Shown here piece by piece: positions 59,872-64,000 of a stretch of DNA of 64,000 nt. A model generated the notes under the pieces. It was not told the origin of the DNA. It made no database searches and saw nothing but the letters and a program-made list of their open reading frames with translations. The stretch is from positions 17,297 through 81,296 of the forward strand of contig NZ_JACEMU010000013.1 of assembly GCF_013868135.1 (NCBI RefSeq), read 5' to 3'. This DNA is from Paracoccus sp. S1E-3. GTDB lineage: Bacteria > Pseudomonadota > Alphaproteobacteria > Rhodobacterales > Rhodobacteraceae. Positions within the stretch are counted from its first letter, which is position 1; each line of letters opens with the position of its first letter. Position numbers and translations under genes: made by a program.

Positions 59872-59919
59872 TCTGGTCATCATCCGAGTCCGATCGCGAT
59901 CACGCAGATCGGCCCCTTT

Positions 59920-61833
59920 TCAGTTCGCCGGCGCCGGGGCGGCAGGCGCCTCGGCCGCGGGCGCTGCCTCGGCTGTGGCAGGCGCCTCCGCAGCAGCCGG
60001 CATTGCGGCGGCATCGGTTGCGCCCATGGCGCCATCACCCGGCAGTTCGAACACCGTCAACTGGCCGCCAAGCTCAGTATACTGGCTCAGCGCCGCATAG
60101 CCGCCGACCGCGCCCAGACCTTCGTTCGGGTTGGTCAGGCCGGCCGCAAGACCGATACCCGCCCAGCCGCCGACCCCGGACAGAACCGCGATATACTGCT
60201 TGCCGCCGGATTCGTAGGTGGTCACGTTGCCGATGATGCCCGAGGGCGTCTTGAACTTATAAAGCTCTTTGCCCGTCTCGGCGTCGACGGCCTTCAGATA
60301 GCCTTCGAGCGTGCCGTAGAAGACGACGCCGCCCTTGGTCGCCAGCGCACCCGACCAGACCGAGAACTGCTCGGGCAGGGACCACTTGATCTCGCCCTTG
60401 ATGTTGTCCCAGGCGATGAAGTTGCCCATGCCGCCATGGCTGTTCGGCGCCGGGAACATCGACAGCGTGGCCCCGACATAGGGCTGGCCGGCGGTATAGG
60501 CGACGCGGAACGGTTCATAGTCCATGCAGACGTGGTTGGTCGGCACATAGAAGGTCTGCGTATCCGGCGAATAGGCCGCCGGCTGCTGGTCCTTCGTCCC
60601 CAGCGCGGACGGACAGACGCCGGTCGTGTTGGTGTCTTCCCCGTTCTGCTGGGTCGAATACTGTGCGACCACCTGCGGCCGACCGTATTGATCGCTGGCC
60701 GGATCCATGACGACTTCCGTGGCCCAGTTCACCACCGGGTCGTATTTCTTCGCCACCAGCAACTCGCCGCTCTCGCGGTCCATCGTGTAGCCGAAGCCGT
60801 TGCGGTCGAAATGGGTCAGCAGCTTCCGCGGCTTACCTTCGAACTCCTGATCGGTCAGGATCATCTCGTTGACGCCGTCATAGTCCCATTCGTCATGGGG
60901 CGTCATCTGATAGAACCACTTCGCCATGCCGGTATCGACATCGCGCGCCATGATCGTCATCGACCATTTGTTGTCGCCCGGCCGCTGCGACGGGTTCCAT
61001 GTCGAGGGGTTGCCGGTGCCGTAATAGACCAGGTTCAGTTCCGGGTCATAGGAATACCAGCCCCAGGTGGTGCCGCCGCCGATCTTCCACTGATCGCCTT
61101 CCCAGCTGTTCAGCGAGCTGTCCTTGCCGATCGGCTTGCCCAGCACGGTGGTCTTTTCCGGGTCGACCAGCATTTCCTCGTCCGGGCCGGTCGAATAGGC
61201 CCGCCACACTTCCTTGCCATCGGCGAGGTTATAGGCCGTCACCCTGCCCCGGACGCCATATTCACCGCCCGACACCCCGACGAGAACCTTGTCCTTCACC
61301 GGCAGGACCGTCGCGGTATTGGTCTCGCCGATCGCCGGATCGCCGGTCTTGATCGACCATTTCACCTCGCCCGTCTTGGCGTCGAGCGCGGTCAGCGTGG
61401 TGTCGGCCTGATGGGTCAGGATCATGCCGTCGGCATAGGCCAGACCCCGATAGACGGTATCGCAGCACATGACGGCAATCACGTTCGGATCCTGCTGCGG
61501 CTTGTACTGCCAGAGGATCTTTCCGTCGTTCTTCAGATCCAGCGCCATGATATTGTTCGGAAACGGCGTGTGGACATACATCACGTCGTCGATGACCAGC
61601 GGCCCACCTTCATGGCCCCGCAGAACCCCGGTCGAGAAGGTCCAGGCGACACGCAGATCGCCGACATTGTCCTTGTTGATCTGATCCAACGCGGAATAGC
61701 GCGTATTGGCATAGTCGCCGGTCTGGATGCCCCATTGCTTGCTGTCGTCGATGATGGCAGTAAGCGAATCGTTGGCATAGGCGGTGGCTGCGCTGGCCAG
61801 AAGCACAGACGCCGTTATCGCTGCGGTTTTCAT
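59920..61833 (-). CDS. xoxF: lanthanide-type PQQ-dependent methanol dehydrogenase
   Basis: Periplasmic quinoprotein that oxidises methanol to formaldehyde or formate. 637 residues: signal peptide ([20 protein letters not shown]), then an eight-bladed propeller. The adjacent Cys pair MCCD (123-124) lies over PQQ. Metal ligands are visible as Glu in GGEYGVRG near 191, Asn in GNPSTWNP near 275 and the catalytic Asp in DEWDYDG (D317). The second Asp two residues on (D319) is the lanthanide mark; calcium-type MxaF has Ala there. The last ~39 residues are an Ala/Pro/Glu-rich tail not found in standard XoxF of about 600 residues. First gene of the xoxFGJ operon. Confidence 0.96.
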   Translation of the reverse strand: MKTAAITASVLLASAATAYANDSLTAIIDDSKQWGIQTGDYANTRYSALDQINKDNVGDLRVAWTFSTGVLRGHEGGPLVIDDVMYVHTPFPNNIMALDLKNDGKILWQYKPQQDPNVIAVMCCDTVYRGLAYADGMILTHQADTTLTALDAKTGEVKWSIKTGDPAIGETNTATVLPVKDKVLVGVSGGEYGVRGRVTAYNLADGKEVWRAYSTGPDEEMLVDPEKTTVLGKPIGKDSSLNSWEGDQWKIGGGTTWGWYSYDPELNLVYYGTGNPSTWNPSQRPGDNKWSMTIMARDVDTGMAKWFYQMTPHDEWDYDGVNEMILTDQEFEGKPRKLLTHFDRNGFGYTMDRESGELLVAKKYDPVVNWATEVVMDPASDQYGRPQVVAQYSTQQNGEDTNTTGVCPSALGTKDQQPAAYSPDTQTFYVPTNHVCMDYEPFRVAYTAGQPYVGATLSMFPAPNSHGGMGNFIAWDNIKGEIKWSLPEQFSVWSGALATKGGVVFYGTLEGYLKAVDAETGKELYKFKTPSGIIGNVTTYESGGKQYIAVLSGVGGWAGIGLAAGLTNPNEGLGAVGGYAALSQYTELGGQLTVFELPGDGAMGATDAAAMPAAAEAPATAEAAPAAEAPAAPAPAN

Positions 61834-62258
61834 GTATTAGCCCTCCCAAGCTGTCCGCCGCGCAATCGTCTCCCCCCGATCCTGCGGCGCCTGCGATCAG
61901 GCTAGGGGAAATGCCTCGCGGGTCAATGCAACCTTCGAGGGCCTAGGCGGAAAGTATGGTGTCGGAGGAGTTTCCCCATGACAGGCCCGGATGCGGAACG
62001 CACTCCGCATGATGCGCCGATCCCTGCGCTTTCGATCCGTTTTTACCGGCAAAGGCGGGCGCGCCGCGCAATCGGGGCTGCGATGGGAACTGTTATCGAA
62101 GAGGATGCGGCTGCGCGGCGGAACAGGCAAATCGTGCGAGACCGCACGCAGCCCGGATATCGCCAGTCTGTTCTCTGCAAGAAAGAGAGAGGCCCGGCCC
62201 TGATGTGAAGGGCGGGGACATCGCCGCAGCGGCCGGGCTGCGGCGGTGCTTCCCGGAA
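61834..62258. other. 425-base region upstream of xoxF
   Basis: Should hold the xoxF promoter on the minus strand; no clear box found. On the plus strand a 76-codon frame (61978-62208) has a GGAGGAG site 7 bases before its ATG but no recognisable relatives. Confidence 0.45.
61978..62208 (+). CDS. doubtful small basic protein
   Basis: A 76-residue Arg-rich frame (RFYRQRRARRAIGAAMGTVIEED region) with a good GGAGGAG ribosome-binding site. Not recognised, and alternative frames in the same DNA are also open, so it may be chance. Confidence 0.2.
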   Translation: MTGPDAERTPHDAPIPALSIRFYRQRRARRAIGAAMGTVIEEDAAARRNRQIVRDRTQPGYRQSVLCKKERGPALM

Positions 62259-62699
62259 TCAGGCCGCTGAGGGCGGCCAGACGAAATCGGGCCGCAGCCC
62301 TTCATAGACGGGGCGTCCATCATCCGGCTTGGCATAGCCTTTCGACAGATCCCAGAAGGCGTGATAGGTCGCCACAGGAAAATTGGCGTCGTCATAGCCC
62401 ATCACATTGGGCACCGCCACGCGGATCCGATGCTGCTTGTCGTCCAGCAACAGCGCCGCGCCGCATATGGAGCAGGTGCACAGCTCCAGCGGGCCGTCGG
62501 GGTTGTCCTTGTTGAAAGGCTGCCGGTTCATCCTTTCGGGATGATCGACCTTCAGATCGTCATAGTTGAAAAAGGCGACATGCGTGGTGTGCTGCCCGGT
62601 CACCGACTTGCAAACATTGCAATGACATTCGTGATTGTCGATCGGCTCGGCATCGGACGTGACATGGACGTGCTCGCAGCCGCCCTCGTATTTGGCCAT
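62259..62699 (-). CDS. GFA/CENP-V family zinc protein
   Basis: A 146-residue protein with the Cys pattern of glutathione-dependent formaldehyde-activating enzyme: GGCEH, CHCNVCKSVTG near residue 25 and CTCSICGAALLLD near 75. These bind structural and catalytic zinc. P. denitrificans Gfa, which condenses formaldehyde with glutathione, is longer (about 190 residues), so this may be a shorter family member. Its position between xoxF and glutathione-dependent formaldehyde dehydrogenase supports a role in formaldehyde handling. A GGGAGGGT site precedes the ATG. Confidence 0.82.
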   Translation of the reverse strand: MAKYEGGCEHVHVTSDAEPIDNHECHCNVCKSVTGQHTTHVAFFNYDDLKVDHPERMNRQPFNKDNPDGPLELCTCSICGAALLLDDKQHRIRVAVPNVMGYDDANFPVATYHAFWDLSKGYAKPDDGRPVYEGLRPDFVWPPSAA

Positions 62700-62856
62700 G
62701 GTGAACCCTCCCAGATTCGTGCGTCGCTGACGCAGGATTGTTAAAGGATAGTCGGGTGGCGAAGGATGACAACTCGGTCAAAGGAACTAGGTGACCGCGG
62801 GCCCATACGGCCCGATGCCCGTCATCCGCGTCCGCCTTCACCCCCTCGAACCGCCA

Positions 62857-63987
62857 TCAATACACCACCACCGAGCGGATGGATTCGCCCGAATGCATCA
62901 GGTCGAAGCCCTTGTTGATGTCTTCCAGCTTCAGCGTGTGGGTGATCATCGGGTCGATCTCGATCTTGTGGTCCATATACCAGTCGACCAGCGTCGGCAC
63001 ATCGGTGCGGCCGCGCGCGCCGCCGAAGGCGGTGCCTTTCCACACCCGGCCGGTGACCAGCTGGAACGGCCGGGTGCTGATCTCGGCCCCCGCCGGCGCC
63101 ACACCGATCACCACCGAGACCCCCCAGCCGCGATGGGTGCATTCCAGCGCGTCGCGCATCACCTTCACGTTGCCGGTGCAGTCGAAGCTGTAATCCGCGC
63201 CACCGATCTGGTCGAAGGGCGTCTTGGTCAGATCGACGATCGCCTGCACGACCGAGCCCTCGATTTCCTTGGGATTGATGAAATGGGTCATGCCGAAACG
63301 CTCGCCCCATTCCTTCTTGTCGTTGTTCAGGTCCACGCCGATGATCATGTCGGCCCCGGCCATCTTCAGCCCTTGAATGACGTTCAGCCCGATGCCGCCC
63401 AGACCGAAGACCACCGCCTTGGCGCCGATCTCGACCTTGGCGGTGTTGATGACCGCCCCAATGCCGGTGGTGACGCCGCAGCCGATATAGAAGATCTTGT
63501 CGAAAGGCGCGTCGTCGCGCACCTTGGCCAGCGCGATTTCCGGCATCACCGTGTGGTTGGCGAAGGTCGAGCAGCCCATGTAGTGATAGATCGGCGTGCC
63601 ATCCAGCATCGAGAACCGCGTCGTGCCGTCGGGCATCAGCCCCTGGCCCTGGGTCGACCGGATCGCCGTGCACAGGTTGGTCTTGCGCGACAGGCAGGAC
63701 GGGCATTGCCGGCATTCGGGCGTATAAAGCGGGATCACGTGATCGCCCGGCTTCAGCGAGGTGACGCCCTCGCCCACCTCCAGCACCACGCCCGCGCCCT
63801 CATGCCCGAGGATCGAGGGGAAGATGCCCTCGGGATCGGCGCCGGACAGGGTGAATTCATCGGTGTGGCAGATGCCCGTCGCCTTGATCTCGACCAGAAC
63901 CTCGCCCTTCTTCGGGCCCTCGAGGTTCACCTCCATGACGGTCAGCGGCTTGCCGGGCTCCAGGGCGACTGCGGCGCGGGTTCTCAT
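62857..63987 (-). CDS. flhA: S-(hydroxymethyl)glutathione dehydrogenase (class III alcohol dehydrogenase)
   Basis: A 376-residue zinc enzyme that oxidises S-hydroxymethylglutathione to S-formylglutathione with NAD+. Catalytic zinc ligands: Cys in [19 protein letters not shown] near residue 39, LGHEGAGVV near 60 and Cys 174-like position IGCGVTTG. Structural zinc Cys cluster in [17 protein letters not shown] (about 90-106). NAD fold [20 protein letters not shown] near 193. The N-terminus [17 protein letters not shown] and an AAGGAGAA site fix the start. S-formylglutathione hydrolase is not in the window and may lie to the right or left. Confidence 0.96.
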   Translation of the reverse strand: MRTRAAVALEPGKPLTVMEVNLEGPKKGEVLVEIKATGICHTDEFTLSGADPEGIFPSILGHEGAGVVLEVGEGVTSLKPGDHVIPLYTPECRQCPSCLSRKTNLCTAIRSTQGQGLMPDGTTRFSMLDGTPIYHYMGCSTFANHTVMPEIALAKVRDDAPFDKIFYIGCGVTTGIGAVINTAKVEIGAKAVVFGLGGIGLNVIQGLKMAGADMIIGVDLNNDKKEWGERFGMTHFINPKEIEGSVVQAIVDLTKTPFDQIGGADYSFDCTGNVKVMRDALECTHRGWGVSVVIGVAPAGAEISTRPFQLVTGRVWKGTAFGGARGRTDVPTLVDWYMDHKIEIDPMITHTLKLEDINKGFDLMHSGESIRSVVVY

Positions 63988-64000
63988 CTGGATTCTCCTT

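Noticed and set aside
1..64000. Search for rRNA, tRNA, insertion sequences, phage genes and integrases
   Set aside because: No recognisable tRNA or rRNA sequence, transposase, integrase or terminal inverted repeats were found by eye; absence is not proven without covariance and profile searches.

Overview
The window is GC-rich, gene-dense DNA of an alphaproteobacterium, most likely a Paracoccus-like member of the Rhodobacterales. This rests on the taurine gene order tauR / tauKLM-tauXY-xsc-tauZ-pta, the xoxF - cytochrome c - xoxJ cluster beside a GFA-family gene and a glutathione-dependent formaldehyde dehydrogenase, and NepR/EcfG stress-response regulators with matching GGAAC-N16-GTT type promoters. 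No rRNA, tRNA, CRISPR array or insertion sequence was recognised.

Layout. 1-2501: end of a TRAP carboxylate transporter with a divergent GntR regulator and an 18-bp perfect palindrome between them. 2553-6558: MHS-family transporter and GMC oxidoreductase with a divergent IclR regulator. 6577-15698: five-gene peptide-type ABC transporter, LysR regulator, and a divergent amidohydrolase followed directly by a G3E (CobW-type) metallochaperone GTPase. 15791-26284: complete taurine dissimilation island: uptake by TRAP transporter, deamination by taurine dehydrogenase, desulfonation by Xsc, acetyl phosphate to acetyl-CoA by Pta, sulfite/sulfate export by TauZ, all controlled by TauR. 26419-30722: acetoacetate-decarboxylase-like protein, old-yellow-enzyme family oxidoreductase, Crp/Fnr regulator, and a sigma-like gene preceded by an 11-codon leader ORF.

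30872-39155 is a general-stress-response cluster. A NepR-like anti-sigma gene and an ECF sigma gene are surrounded by a DadA-like oxidoreductase, two PRC-barrel proteins, a DUF3008-type protein, an SDR operon, a YciF-like ferritin-fold protein and membrane proteins. I found eight copies of the EcfG promoter motif with identical spacing, each in front of a gene of this cluster, including the sigma gene itself.

39698-49308: oxidative, non-isomerising (De Ley-Doudoroff) D-galactose pathway with an AraFGH-type ABC importer: sugar dehydrogenase, epimerase, lactonase, DgoD, DgoK, DgoA and a FadR-type regulator. 49436-55386: second sugar-acid operon with a TRAP transporter, a diverged DgoD paralogue, a DapA-family aldolase and its own GntR regulator. 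55577-63987: secreted amidohydrolase, then the lanthanide-type methanol dehydrogenase operon (xoxF, cytochrome c, a XoxJ-rhodanese/CXXCW fusion), then formaldehyde detoxification (GFA-family protein, glutathione-dependent formaldehyde dehydrogenase).

The observations most worth follow-up are the compact EcfG regulon with back-to-back promoters, the XoxJ-CXXCW fusion together with Ala/Pro-rich segments in all three Xox proteins, the amidohydrolase-G3E pair with an atypical guanine-binding motif, and the leader-ORF / sigma-like / Crp overlapping array.
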